DNA of 64,000 nucleotides from Pseudomicrostroma phylloplanum (lineage: Eukaryota > Basidiomycota > Exobasidiomycetes > Microstromatales): positions 251,930 to 315,929 of the forward strand of contig BCHS01000014.1 of assembly GCA_039545275.1 (NCBI GenBank). Direction: 5' to 3'. Both the position numbers and the translations under genes were made by a program. This document shows, piece after piece, positions 1-11,367 of the stretch. The notes beneath the pieces are model-generated. The model was not told where the DNA came from, searched no databases, and saw nothing but the letters and a program-made list of their open reading frames with translations. Position 1 is the stretch's first letter. Every line of letters begins with the position of its first letter.

Positions 1-726
1 AGGTGCTTGCCCTTTGCGCTGTTCGTGTAGCTCCGCGAGACTCTTCAAAGCGTCCTCGCTGAGGAACTTGTCGACCCCCCATCCAACACTGAACCCTACC
101 CCTGCTCGCGATGGAGGCGCGCTGTGTGCCAGCTTCGGCTTATCCGAACCGCGCTCATCTCCTGGCAGCTTGATGCCAAGAAAGTCAACGCTTGAAGGTC
201 TTCGATTGGTCTGAATCTGCTGGATGCGCTTAGTGGACCGCCGTAGGGGGATGCCGGGCTCGTGAGTGGGAGGTTCGAAGGCGTCTTCCTGGCCAAGGCC
301 TGCGTCTCTTCCCTCTAGCTCCCCTTCATTCTGATCATCTTCAAAGCCGTCCCTCCAGGGCTTGAAGAGGACACTCTGGCAGGCCAGCTTGGGCTCTGGA
401 AGCGGCGGCGGCCTCAGACCAGGACATCCCAGGTCGTCTTCTTGCCGCACCTCCTGCTCGGCTCTGAGCGCTTCTGCTTTGTGCAAGATATCTTCATTGT
501 CAGCCTCGATGAGGGCGGCGGCCAATTGCATGCGAGCATTCTGCCGACGAGTCGGCTTGTGGTAAGTTCGAGGCTTCTGCTCCGGCTTGTCTGGAGGGTA
601 CGAGAGCTGATGGGCGCTGCTACTTGCCGCAATCGTCGTGCCATTCGCGGCCAAATGGGTGCGAGACGAGCCAGATGCAAAAGCATTGGCCTGAGAGAGG
701 TGAGTGGCCGAGATGGAGGCTCTCAT
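1..726 (-). CDS. Unknown protein, N-terminal part (runs off left edge)
   Basis: An open minus-strand frame runs from an ATG at 726 to the window edge without a stop, giving 242 codons of an incomplete protein. It is supported by coherent composition: an Ala-rich start, a basic helical stretch containing KPTRRQNARMQLAAALIEAD, an acidic middle (EDDQNEGELEGRD), and a segment reading GVGFSVGWGVDKFLSEDALK near the edge. I do not recognise a family. No membrane segment or signal peptide is visible. It is divergent from the gene starting at 1315. The start could be different if a 5' intron exists, since ACCTCTCTCAG upstream of codon 13 resembles an acceptor. The existence of a gene is likely; its function is unknown. 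Confidence 0.6.
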   Translation of the reverse strand, partial: MRASISATHLSQANAFASGSSRTHLAANGTTIAASSSAHQLSYPPDKPEQKPRTYHKPTRRQNARMQLAAALIEADNEDILHKAEALRAEQEVRQEDDLGCPGLRPPPLPEPKLACQSVLFKPWRDGFEDDQNEGELEGRDAGLGQEDAFEPPTHEPGIPLRRSTKRIQQIQTNRRPSSVDFLGIKLPGDERGSDKPKLAHSAPPSRAGVGFSVGWGVDKFLSEDALKSLAELHEQRKGQAP

Positions 727-1314
727 GCTGAGATATGGTGGGAAAGGGTATGCGGAGGAGCCATTGACCTAAATCTTCAGGCAGGACGTCGATCAAGCAG
801 AGCAGAGGGAAGTGTGGAAGGGAAACTTGTGGGGAGTATAAGGGAATGTCGTATGCCGCTCGCCGAGTCCACTCGTGTCTCAGGAAGGAGTGCTTGGTGA
901 AGAGGAAGAGAATCTATGCAGGGGCAAGAGGTGGAGAGATGACAAGGTTCGAAAGCAAGGTTCTACCGATCATCTTGCACCACAAGCTTCAATTCGCAAG
1001 GGAGAGCAAGGGCCCCGATGGGTGGTCCCCCTTCGGACCCTGTCATGTCTGTCAAGCAAGGGGGAAGCTTTTGGCCGGCAGGTCACTGCATCGTACAGCC
1101 AACGCCTTCGTCGGAAAGCCGCGGCCAAGACGCCGGACGGAAAGAGACACGCGATGACGGACGCGGGTGCAGGCGTACAAGGACCGGAAGCTCTCCTTCC
1201 TACGTCCTTCCGATTGGCATACCCAAGTATCAGCAGGAGGCAACCGTCATGCGCTGGAGCTGATGTTTGTGATGGCCAGACAGTACACGCATATCTAGCT
1301 AGCCCCACACCACA
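727..1314. promoter_or_regulatory. Divergent intergenic region
   Basis: A 588-base spacer between two divergent genes. It should hold both promoters. No TATA box, RNA gene or repeat is evident; short open frames here have no coding character. Confidence 0.4.
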
Positions 1315-2389
1315 ATGGCTCCTTCCACCTCACTGCCCTTCCCACCTCCGCCGCCTGTTCGGCACCACGGCAACACCTACACCCACGCCCATCCCAACCC
1401 TGGACAGCCACCATCGGATCGGCAGAAGCACTTGCAATACCTCCACTCGCTCTTGCATGTACTGCTACAACGTCATCCTACGCTCCCAACACAAGAGGAA
1501 GAGGACGGGCAAGGGAGTTCCGGCGGAGAGTCTCTTCGAGAGAAGAACGCAGTCAGGGTTGGGAGGATCGTGAGGATCCTGTGGGGCTGCAAGGAATGGA
1601 GAGAAGGGGAGCTCTGGAGGGAGGGATTAGCTTGGGCGGGTCTTGATATCGGAGAAGGCGAAGCCTCCGCGGACGATTCCGAGAATGAGGACGGACATGC
1701 TGAGGGAGACCGACGAGACCTGCAGAGCGAGAGAAGAAGACTGGACTCGGTGGAAGCCGGCGATGCGGAAGAGACGAGTGATGGTGCGAGGAGCAGAAAC
1801 GGGCGATCTCGATCTCCTTCACGTCCCGAGTCTTCGCGGGCATCATCATTATCACTGCTTTCGGAACACTCTGACGAGGAAGCTCAAGCCAATGGGGTGG
1901 CTGCGCAGAGCCAGCGACGTGAAAGAGCTAGGGCAGCGGCTGTTGCTGAAAGGCGCATCGAGTTCCTGCGCAAGGTTGCAGCAAGACGGAGAGGGCTGGT
2001 GAGTAGCAAGACTTTGCACTCCTTACGGGCTGACATGGTGGCCTTGGCGTGGGCTCAGCTGATCGACTCGCCTCTCTACGTTGCCTTCACAGCGCCCTCT
2101 GATGCTTGCTTGCAGAGCACAGGAGCTGATAGTGCTCGGCAGGTGGAAAGAGGCATTAGACGAAATCGAGCTGTGAGTACATGGCTGACCAGCAGCAGGA
2201 AGAGGAACAACATACAGGGTGGCATTCCCATCTGTTACTCTCATGCTGACACCTCATCCCGCGCCTGACTGTTCCAATGCTGCCCACAGAGTACTCCAGT
2301 CTCCCGCGTATCGCTCTTCGCCCGAGCTCAATCTTTACGCTGGCCTCCTCGTTGTACTCGTCTCCTCTCAAGAGAGGCAGATTTCCTGA
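1315..2389 (+). CDS. Three-exon protein resembling RNA polymerase I factor Rrn11
   Basis: Exons 1315-1998, 2123-2172 and 2290-2389 join in frame to about 277 residues. The introns have GTGAGT donors and CAG acceptors. The spliced C-terminus reads ELIVLGRWKEALDEIELVLQ and then SPELNLYAGLLVVLVSSQER. This repeat-like helical pattern, with a small residue followed by LYAGLL, resembles the end of fungal Rrn11-like subunits of the Pol I core factor. The N-terminal KHLQYLHSLLHVLLQRHP and the RVGRIVRILWGCKEW segment fit a TPR-like start. A Ser/Arg-rich acidic linker occupies roughly residues 115-200. The family call is inference from remembered patterns. The final exon ends abruptly, and a second frame stays open beyond it, so the 3' end is uncertain. 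Confidence 0.5.
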
Positions 2390-3460
2390 TAGATCCAGAC
2401 GACTGCTCATGTACATTACTAAAGCCTTTGATACCCGTACTTTCATCTCTGCCCTAAATCTACCTGCTGGTGGACCACGACGCGTGTCAGGCAGCCAAAC
2501 GTGTGTAGCTCAAGTCCGATGTTCTCCCTCATCAAGCGCCAATCGGAAGTCCTACAAGCAGCAAGTCTAGGAAGATCTCGGGGTCCGACGCAGGCAGCGA
2601 TCGTTGAAGCGCCCCCTTTCGGCTTCGCCCGTGATCTGATCTGCTCTCGCTCCGCTGCGAACAAGCTCTGTCGCGTGGACGTCAGGACAAGACCGGGGTT
2701 CGTGACCTTTACGTTATGTCCGGTCCTTTCATCTCCTTTCTTCGTTCGTGAAGCAGCAGACCAGACCGGCGTTAACCCCGGAAAAGGCGGGGAACTCGTG
2801 GGGTAGGGCTGGACGCCTTCCCACCCTCAGAGCGTGTCTGAATTTCATGCTTGTCATAGGGTTCCCCTTCTCCGACGGCCATCCCTCTTTGAGATTTCCT
2901 TTGGGACATCTGTCTTGGTGCCTGCCAAGAGAGTCAGCCATCAATTCGCGCTACCTCAGGTCGAAGGCGGCGGGCGGGGCTGGGGCTGGGGGGAGCAGGG
3001 GAGCTGGGGTCTGCAATAGCTTTTCGTTCTCCGGTGCTCGGGATTTGTGCCGGATTGGCGGAGGCAAGGCGGGGTAGACTGACGCAGTGTGGGGAAGAGA
3101 GATTGCGCGTCACTCGCCGTGCCCTGCGCGGTGCGGCGCATCCTCGCTTAATAGTCCTTCAGTTACCAGATGCTGACACTGGCTGACTGCTGGTCATCGT
3201 CTTGCAATCGGGAGGGGAGTGCGGGGCACCATAGCACGGTGATTGACCCTTGCAGATTGCCGGTCGTAGGCCGGAGGGAAGACGCCCGGACGGGGTCTGC
3301 CTTGTATAAGTACCAGCAGCAGAGTAGCCTCCCTCTCTTCATCACTTCTGACCCTCAGTCCTGTTTCACTAAGTCTCCTCTCCTGGTACTTTCGAGCGAG
3401 CTTTCCGTGTCTCTCTCTCCTCCTCACTCACCCCTTCTCCGGTCCGCGCACACACTCAAC
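2390..3460. other. Intergenic region, 3' flank and MFS promoter
   Basis: About 1.07 kb between two same-strand genes. The distal part holds the promoter of the permease gene, with a TATA-like element at 3305. A GC-rich stretch near 2960-3010 is low in complexity. No RNA gene or mobile element was seen. Confidence 0.4.
3305..3309 (+). promoter_or_regulatory. TATA-like element of the MFS gene
   Basis: The sequence TGTATAAGTA lies about 155 bases before the ATG at 3461 and is followed by a pyrimidine-rich leader (3325-3450). This layout fits a regulated fungal promoter. The transcription start is not determined. Confidence 0.4.
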
Positions 3461-5255
3461 ATGGCTACCAACAATGCAGCGCCCGCGCTGGGCGATTACG
3501 AGGAACGGTCGCTCGAATCACCGACGAAGAAGGGCGAGCCTCTAGGATCGACGCGGACTCCCAGTGACAGCCAAATCGCCAACAGCAACGGCGAAAAGAG
3601 CCACGACTTAACCGACGCTGAGATCAAGAAGCTAGACCGAAGGATTGACTTCACCCTACTGCCATGGCTCTCCTTCCTCTACTTGCTCTCCTTCCTGGAC
3701 CGAACCGCCATTGGAAATGCGCGTCTGTTCGGTATGACGCCATCGCTTGAGCTTGGAACGGGACCCAAGTATAACATTGCCGTGTCGGTCTTTTACTTCA
3801 GTTATGCTTTCTTCGAGGTGAGTGCGAGCCAGTGGCGGTGCGAGTCATTCCATGTCCTGCTCAAGTGCCGACGGTACGACAACATCTTCTCCACGTGACG
3901 TCATGAAGGTCCCGAGCAACATCTTGCTCAAGAGGCTCAGTCCGCCAGTCTGGTTCGCCATTGCCTGTGCTCTCGTCGGCATCTGTATGATGGGCCAAGG
4001 TCTCGTCGAGAACTACGGCGGTCTGCTCGCCACTCGTTTCCTCCTCGGTATCTTTGAGGCAGCACTCTTCCCCGGTGTCAACTATCTTCTAAGTGGCTGG
4101 TACGTCCGTTCCAAGTTTGGTCTGCGTGCAGCCATCTTCTTCGCCGCAGCCTCGGCTTCGGGAGCTTTCGGTGGCCTCTTGTCGACTGGACTGGCACAGA
4201 TTCGAGGAGGCTCTTACAATGGACCAAACGACGGCTGGCGTTGGATCTTCATTATCATCGGTATCATCACCATTGTATCTGGTATCTTGTCCTGGTGGCT
4301 GGCCCCCAACTTCCCCGACAAGGCCAAGTGGCTTTCGGACAGGGAGCGAAGCTTCATCATCGGTCGTCTTCAGGCAGGTCAACAGAACTCTGCTGCAGGT
4401 GAAGGCTTTGCCTGGAGGAACGTCTGGAAGGGTGTGCTCGACTTCAAGACTTGGCTCGCCATGCTTGCCTACATGGGCTGTGACGGTCCCCTGTACGCCT
4501 TTTCGGTCTTCACCCCCACGATCATCAGGTCCCTCGGAACTTGGACGACGGTGCAGTCCAACTTGCTCAGTGTGCCCATCTACATCATAGCCGGTATCAC
4601 CACCATTGCCATTGGATTCATCGCGGACAAGAAGGGCCATCGAGCTCTCATCAACCTGTGTCTGTACCCAACGGCCGTCATCGGATATATCATCCTCCTC
4701 GCCGTCGACCCCAGGGAGTCTCCCGGTGCGTGCTACTTTGCCATCTATCTCTCCGCCATGGGAATCTACCCCATGATCCCCAACTCGGTCGCCCTGTTTG
4801 GCTCGCACATCGAAGGTGCCTACAAGCGGTCCGTCGTGCTAGCCATGTTCATCGGTTTCGGTAACCTGAACGGAGCTGCCACTTCGCAAGTCTACTACTC
4901 GAAGTCCTCCCCTCGCTACTTTGTCGGACACTCGATCCTGATCGTCTACCTGGCGATTGGATGGCTCGCCACCTTTACCTACCTCTGGTCCATCAAGCGT
5001 GAGAATGCAGCAAGGGAGAGGGGCAGTCGCAACGAGACGATCCTCGACCATCTTCCGCACGAAGAGGCAGTTGCCGAGGCGCAGAGGATCCGAGATGCTG
5101 AGATTGCTGAGCTCAAGTCAAAGGGTGGCTTGGGCAATAGGTGGATGGCAATTAAGAAGTCGGTGCACATGACGCCTGGTGGGACGTATGCTAGCGTAGG
5201 GGAGGCGATGCGTCTCAAGGGAGATGACTACAGTGCTCACCGCTACTCGTACTAG
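3461..5255 (+). CDS. MFS permease, anion:cation symporter (ACS, Dal5/Tna1-like)
   Basis: Exons 3461-3817 and 3909-5255 give 567 residues. The intron has GTGAGT and a TGAAG acceptor, and splicing restores the family hallmark SYAFFE-VPSNILLKRL. A cytoplasmic N-terminus leads to KKLDRRIDFTLLPWLSFLYL and LSFLDRTAIGNARLFG, characteristic of ACS carriers of vitamins, nicotinate or allantoate. About twelve hydrophobic segments follow, including FAIACALVGICMMGQGL and NYGGLLATRFLLGIFEA. The cytoplasmic C-terminus is short and charged. Substrate cannot be read from sequence; a plasma-membrane proton symporter of a small organic anion is the family norm. The ATG at 3461 is the first in frame after the pyrimidine-rich leader. 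Confidence 0.9.
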
Positions 5256-6344
5256 GCTGTGACTGCAGTTGGGAGTCGAATGGGTAGGGACAGTATATGA
5301 GAGAGATGCGTACAGATTCCTTCTACAGTCAGCAAGGACATGTTTCAATTGTCAATCATGTAAAGTGTTGTAATCCTGAATATTGTTACCCTGCCCTATC
5401 CGATTTGCCTTGCATCCGATCCACTGTGCTTTCCACCTCTTTGGCTCGCCGGCCTCTAACCAGCTTTGAGACCAGCGTGATGCCATCCTGCGTGCTCGGG
5501 GCAGGCAATCTCGTCACCTCCTTGTGCCTTGTGCCCGACGCGTGTCTACCTGTCTTAAGTGTTCTGGCATGGCGTGGCGTGGCGCGGCTCCTTTTGTCCA
5601 ACTTTTTTGTGAGGTGTGTGCAGCCGAGAGGTGAGTGAGTGGCCCGCGTTGGCCCCTGCACCGGGCCCCACTTTGAAGCTGATTGCTTTCTGGCCGCCTC
5701 CGCCGCCGCCTCTCGCCTGTCGCTTCCCCCCACGCCATGTGCCGCCCGGCTTGGTGGTCGAGTCCCCTTTCCGCTCGCGCCTAGGCTAGTCTAACCAAGC
5801 GGTTATCAGCCTGGCCCCCGCCTTGACTCACCCAAAGCTGAGCTAAATCCGCCATCCGCACCCAAAAGGTCAAGCCAAGCCAAGTCGACCCTCCCCGCCT
5901 TTGATCATCATCCCGCGCCTTCATCATCGTCCTTGAGCTGCTCACCTTATACACACATACGCACGGCAGTCTGTATCGCCTTGCTTGAAGCTGGTGCTGC
6001 GCCGGGTAGCCCTGCATACGTAGTGTGCCACATTTGCCTCCGCCTTCCGCCGAGACCAACCCGGACCCGCTTGGCATTGCCGTGCCGTCCAGAGCTGTGA
6101 TCTCCTAGAGCCAACGGAGACCCGAGAGATGCTCAGAGCGCTCGTTGGTGCCTGAACATCAGAGACAGCCACCATACCGTCCTCCTTCACCTCGTCCTCT
6201 TACTGTAGCTCCTAGGCTCGCTTTGGCATCCGCATCTGCTGATAGCCCCGCTATCGCAACTAAGCGCCTTTGGTGCTCCTGCTCCTGCTGAGCCAGCCTC
6301 AAGCACCACCGGGACAGGCCCACGCCAAGAGGCCTATAGCAGCG
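5256..6344. other. Intergenic region upstream of ATG1
   Basis: A 1.09 kb spacer holding the permease 3' flank and the ATG1 promoter and leader. Around 5568-5585 there is a short direct reiteration of GGCGT. The region from 5700 on is pyrimidine-rich. No RNA gene or other open reading frame with coding character is seen. Confidence 0.35.
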
Positions 6345-9300
6345 ATGGCATCCTCTGCTGCCTCTTCGTCCAGTCGGCCTGGCGCTGCGCCGACTGGAAC
6401 TCCTAGCTCAATAGGTCCCTTTCATATTGGACCCGAGATCGGCAAGGGCTCCTTTGCAGTCGTCCACAAGGGCATTCAGCTTCAAGAGGATGGTCCACCC
6501 TCGCATTCACAACCACCTAGTCGCGCATCATCATCGTCATCCTCATCCTCATCAGCATCTGCCAAGGAGGTAGCCATCAAGATCGTCACCCGTCGCAAGC
6601 TGACGCAGAAGCTTCTCGACAATCTCGAAGGGGAAATTGCCATCCTCAAGGCCGTGAGCCATCCCAACATCGTAGAGCTGATAGACTGTCTCAAGACCGA
6701 GTCACACATCTACCTCGTCATGGACTTTTCCTCTGGTGGAGATCTCTCGCAGTACATCAAGAGAAAGGGACTGTTGGCAGAAGATGCGCTGAGCAAGTCC
6801 TCGTCTAGGGCATTCTTGGCGGCGGCAAAGGAATTTCCGCATCCCAATGATGGGGGACTCAATGCCAAGGTCGTGCGGAGCTTTTTGGAGCAGTTGGCTG
6901 CTGCGATGGAGTTTATGAGGGTACGAAACATCGTGCACAGAGACATCAAGCCTCAGGTGAGTAGAACGTCCGGGATTGAGCGACTAAGATGCTCGAGGAC
7001 GGCTCGTGCTGACGCTAGCCTTCCACGTCCCCCAAACACAGAATCTCCTTCTTCAGCCACCCTCGTCGTCTTGTATCTCATTAGGCCATCCCGCCGGCAT
7101 CCCACAGATGAAGGTCGCCGACTTCGGCTTTGCCCGTAGCCTGCCCGCCGCAAGTCTCGCAGAGACACTCTGCGGCTCGCCTCTTTACATGGCGCCCGAG
7201 ATCTTGCGATACGAAAAGTACGACGCCAAGGCCGACCTTTGGTCGATTGGAGCGGTGACGTTCGAGATGACAGTGGGCAAGCCGCCATTCAGGGCTGCGA
7301 ACCACGTCGAGTTGCTACGGAGGATCGAGCGCAACGATGACAAGATCAAGTTTCCAGATGAGCGCAGCGAGGGCACTTGGCTGAAGGAGGTGCAGAGGCG
7401 GAGAGATGCAGACGAGTACGTCTCAATAGAGGAGGAGAAGCGCGGTCCTTCCAAGGTGGACGATGACATCAAGACACTGATCAGGGCCTTGCTGAAGAGG
7501 AGACCCGTCGAGCGGCTGAGCTTCGAAGACTTCTTCTCTTCACCAGTGATACTGGGAGCTCGACCTGCCAAGCTGGGCAGGCAGCGGCCGGAATCACCAC
7601 AACCCCAGGAGATTTTGCCACCGACTTCGCCTTCCTCTTCGACATACAGTAGTGCCAGTGAAGGTCTACCGCCAAGAGCTACTCCTGGTCCCACATTGCC
7701 ACTGCAGCCTGCCCCGTCCACAAGAGTGCAGGCACCGCCACCTCTGTCACAAGCGCCTTTGCCAAAGTTTCGCTCCAAGTACATCGTTGCCCAGAAGAGC
7801 GAGGCCAGCTCAGCCGTGTCGCAGAACGACTCTGGTGCGCCTCCCTCCCGTACTGCTAAGGCTACTGGCGGCGGTAGCGAGGAGGTCAAAGTGGCTCCTC
7901 TTGTCCGGCAAAAGAGCAGTGGTGCGAGTAGTGTCAAGAGTACGACCACTCCGGCAAGTAGCGGTGCGCCCTCGAGGGTACCATCTTCCACGAAGCTGTC
8001 TGCGACTTCAGAGCGGACAGAGGGAGGAGGTGGTGGGGGCGCTAGTCGTAGACTTTCATCAGGGGGTCTTCAGCAAGTCTCTGCAAGTCAGGAAGACGAC
8101 GAGTCGCAGTATGTGATGATCGAGAAGAAGAACGTCGAAGTGAATGCTCTGGCGGATGAGCTGGCCTATAGTCCCAATCAGGCGCGCAGCCCTTTGGCAA
8201 CAGGAGCAGCTACTGCTGCTGCTCTACTGGTGCGCCGACCTTCCAGACTGACCAGACTCGCCTCGGGCTACGCTGGACCAACGTCCCCTTCGGCGGCGAC
8301 GAAGCCGACGAGTTCACCCTCAGAGCCTGCTCCTGCTCGACCGCCGCTGAGCACGACGGCTACGGCTCCCAGTGTGCTGTCTTGTTCGCCCTCGGCGCCT
8401 TTTGCCCTGCCTCCTGGTGCAAGACGACAGCCTTCTTTCGCCTCGAGACGAACGAGCGGAGGAGCTTTCGGCTCACCTCGCCCCACTATCACGTCGTTAC
8501 CATCACAGAATGCCCCACAAGGGTCAGAAGATGTAGACCGAGACCAAGAGAAGTCTGAGCTCACCCGAGCCCAGCCAACCACAATCGGAGCTGCGGGCAC
8601 AGCAGCGGCAGTTGCACGCTACCCGAGCGTGAGCGTCTCGCCCGGCTCGGCACTCGCGAGGGCTATCAGTCAAGCGAGCCAGAAGTTGTTTGGTATGCCC
8701 ACTGGAACGGCTGTTCTGGGTGGTGGTCTGAGCTTGAAAGGAGCGGCGACCCTGATGAGGGGTAGGATGGGGGCTATTCAGGGCGCTCCGGCGGGGAGTG
8801 CTGCTCTGCGTGGCGAGGTATGTAGACGGACGAGGATGCGCGTGCATGAGCTGAATGGGTGCTGGACTGACATGAGCCTCCCCTCCCTTCGGGCTTTCTC
8901 TCCCACCAGGCTTCGCTACTGCTCTATCTGGACGATTACGCCCAGAAGGCATTCGTGCTCTGCGAATTCGCCGACTCGAAGCTCTCTTCGATCTACCCCG
9001 AGGGACCTCACCAGCCCGCTTGGGCCTCTTCTACCTCTTCCTCCCACCACCACCAGCAGACCGCAGGCTCAATGGATCGGCAGCGTTCCCTCTCCCTCTC
9101 GGCTTCCTCTACACACGCGAACGCTCATACCGAGGCGATTGCGAATGAGGCGCTGCAGATCTACCTCAAGAGCTTGAGCTTCCTCCTGAGGGGGATCGAG
9201 GTAGTCAGGAGCTACCTCGAGATGAAGGGCGGCGCAGGAGCTCTGAGTTCGTCGCCTACTATCAGTCCTGATTTGAATGAAGGTGAGTACAGAGTACACC

Positions 9301-10334
9301 TGCCGCACTAGTAGTCGATTTCAAGCGTGGGTGCTGACACGGGGGCGATGTGCACTCCTTTCTCCTTCTTCTTATCGACACTGGCAACTCACAGCCGTCC
9401 AATCCCTGCGTCGTCGCTTCAACGAGACCTGCGAAAAGGCCGACTTTGCCCGCTCCAAATGCTCCGAGGCCTCAAGCACCAGCAGCAGTGCTCATCCCTC
9501 CCCCTCCACCTCCGAATCGAGTCAACAAGTAGTGAATAAGCTCATCTACGATAAAGCCCTCGAGATCGGACGAGCAGCGGCTCTCGATGAGCTGGAGAAC
9601 AATCATGCTACTGCCAGCGTGAACGTGAATGTTGGCTCGTCACCAGATTCAAACACGCCTCCGTCCATGTCGGGCGGCGGCGGCGGTGGCGGTGCCGATA
9701 CCGATGGCGGCGCAGGGCAGTGGGACATTCAAGCGTGCCTACTTGCGTATGAGACAGCGGCGGTTATGCTTTCCTGTCTGCTCAGTAGCAGTAGCGGCGG
9801 TGGTGGTGGTGGTGCTGGTGGTGAAGAAGAAGGTGGTGAGATGATGATGGTGGAGGAGACGACGGGTTTGACTGTTGAGCCTTGTGAGTATTAGGACCCT
9901 TCTCGAACGCAATGCGGCGCGGCGCAGCTGATGGAGCTGAGGGAGCTGAGGGAGCTGAGCTGAAGGGACGCTGGACTGACACTGACACTGACACTGACAC
10001 TGACACTCTCGCTCATCCTTCCTTACGTTTCCCTCCACCCTTCGCTCCGCCTCCGCCTCCCTCTCCACCTCCAGTCTTCAAGTCCATCAATCATCGATCC
10101 CAAGCGCTTCGCAGGCGCATTGAAATGAGCGCGGCCGCTTCCCCCGCTACCGCAGCTGCGTCTGCGTCTGCAACCGCGTCTGCGCCTACTGTTGCGCCCA
10201 CGATGACGACGACGACGACGGCGAAGAGCGAGGGAGAGGGGACCAACGTGCCTGTACTAGCCGACGTGGGTGTGGGTGTGGGTGTGGGTGTGGGAAGAGG
10301 CACGCTCTTGACTTCTGCTGGGGGGAAGGCCTGA
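6345..10334 (+). CDS. ATG1: Autophagy-initiating serine/threonine kinase Atg1 (ULK family)
   Basis: Exons 6345-6956, 7042-8817, 8910-9282, 9395-9883 and 10075-10334 join in frame to 1169 residues. The kinase domain spans about 27-370: glycine loop [10 protein letters not shown] (31-40), Lys79 in VAIK, HRD at 198-200, DFG at 231-233, and YMAPEIL. A Ser-rich insertion sits between the glycine loop and Lys79 and another precedes HRD. A long Ser/Pro-rich disordered linker follows. The C-terminus (from about 797) is helical with the ATG1-type signature [20 protein letters not shown] and a final [17 protein letters not shown], matching the MIT-like region that binds Atg13. The product nucleates the Atg1-Atg13-Atg17 complex that starts autophagy. 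The tail ends in low-complexity Ala/Thr and a (Gly-Val)n run. The ATG at 6345 has a good context; an upstream in-frame TTG at 6270 is not used here. Confidence 0.93.
9926..10006 (+). repeat. Short tandem repeats within ATG1 intron 4
   Basis: The fourth ATG1 intron (9884-10074) contains about three copies of a GGAGCTGAG unit (about 9933-9959), then five copies of TGACAC (about 9977-10006). They are non-coding when the intron is removed. They may vary between strains. Confidence 0.7.
10266..10296 (+). repeat. Coding GTGGGT microsatellite in ATG1 last exon
   Basis: About five copies of a GTGGGT unit encode an alternating Val-Gly run just before the ATG1 stop codon. The unit is six bases long, so copy-number change would preserve the frame. 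Confidence 0.75.
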
Positions 10335-11367
10335 AGGACAAGGACAGGAGAAAGGACAGGAGAAAGCGGCGCGCCGTCTTCCCTCCCCTGCTTTATTGCT
10401 GTTGCCCTTGATTTGGATGGATGGATGGATGGATGGGGTCCTCTTCAGGGCTCGACGCCGACTTCTTTTTGTTTCAGTTCAAGTGGACGCTCCGATCAAG
10501 TTTCCACCGCTCTGCTCCTCACCGCACCGCTCTGTTCCTCACCCAATCTCGTGTCTCGTGTCTCATCTCTCGTCTCGCACTGTTTCGTCTCCATGTCCAT
10601 ATGTACTCTCTACTCTCTACTCTCTACTCTCTCCTAGCTCCTGGCTGCGATCTTCATTACTTGTAAACACACGCATTCACATACATACACAGAGATCTCA
10701 TATCAGTGAGTAGTGATACGTCGCACGCCCCACTCCACACGCCACGCCACACGCCCCAAGGCACAAGGCACAAGGCACAAGGCAGGCAGGAGGTACGAGG
10801 TACGAACGAGATGGACAGACAGACAGGCGTGGAGGCAAGACGCGAAGATCCCTAGTACCTAATGGCTCAATAGATCGTAATCATCGTACTCGTACTCGTA
10901 CTTATCGTATGAGGGTACAAAAGCCCCTCTGTGCCTCTCTGTCCCGCTCTGTTGAGCGAGCCAGCCCCTGCCAGTCCCTGTCCAGTCCCTGTCCAGTCCC
11001 TGTCCAGTCCCTGCATGTCCGGCCTTGCCTCGTTCATCCCTTCCTCTCTCTCTGAAGAAATCTTCCCACCAATCGGTCGAGCGACCTCGCCGGCTACGTG
11101 CCGAAGGATCTGTAAGCTCCAAGCTCCAAGCTCCGATCTCCAGCTTGCAGACCTCTCTCCCACCTGCTCCCGCAGCTCAAGCGCCAATCAATCCCTGGCG
11201 TCGTGCGCCACCAAGCGCGATCGCGAGGAGCAGCACAAGGAGGCCCAGACGTTTTCCGATGCTTGAGGAGGTGCTTAGCTACTCTTGTGAGGCGCAAGGA
11301 GGGTCAGGTAGGGAGAGCGTGAGCGTGAGCAAGAGAGAGAGGGGATAGAGTAGAGGAGGCATGAGGG
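10335..11367. repeat. Repeat-rich convergent spacer between ATG1 and ALDH
   Basis: This 1.03 kb 3'-to-3' spacer is unusually rich in short tandem repeats. There is a GGAT run (10415-10436), a TACTCTC run (about 10604-10632), a GGCACAA run (about 10757-10783), paired GTACGA repeats (10792-10810), and about four copies of the 11-mer CCAGTCCCTGT (10971-11013). The short open frames in it are products of these repeats. It probably contains both terminators. An alternative last exon of the ALDH gene may reach 11275. Confidence 0.7.

Noticed and set aside
4089..4808. 239-codon open frame antisense to the MFS permease
   Set aside because: It is explained by GC-rich third positions of the permease codons; no membrane segment or motif.
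7185..7991. 268-codon open frame on the minus strand inside ATG1
   Set aside because: It is antisense to the kinase domain and linker; its composition (Ser/Leu/Gly) mirrors the coding strand and shows no domain.
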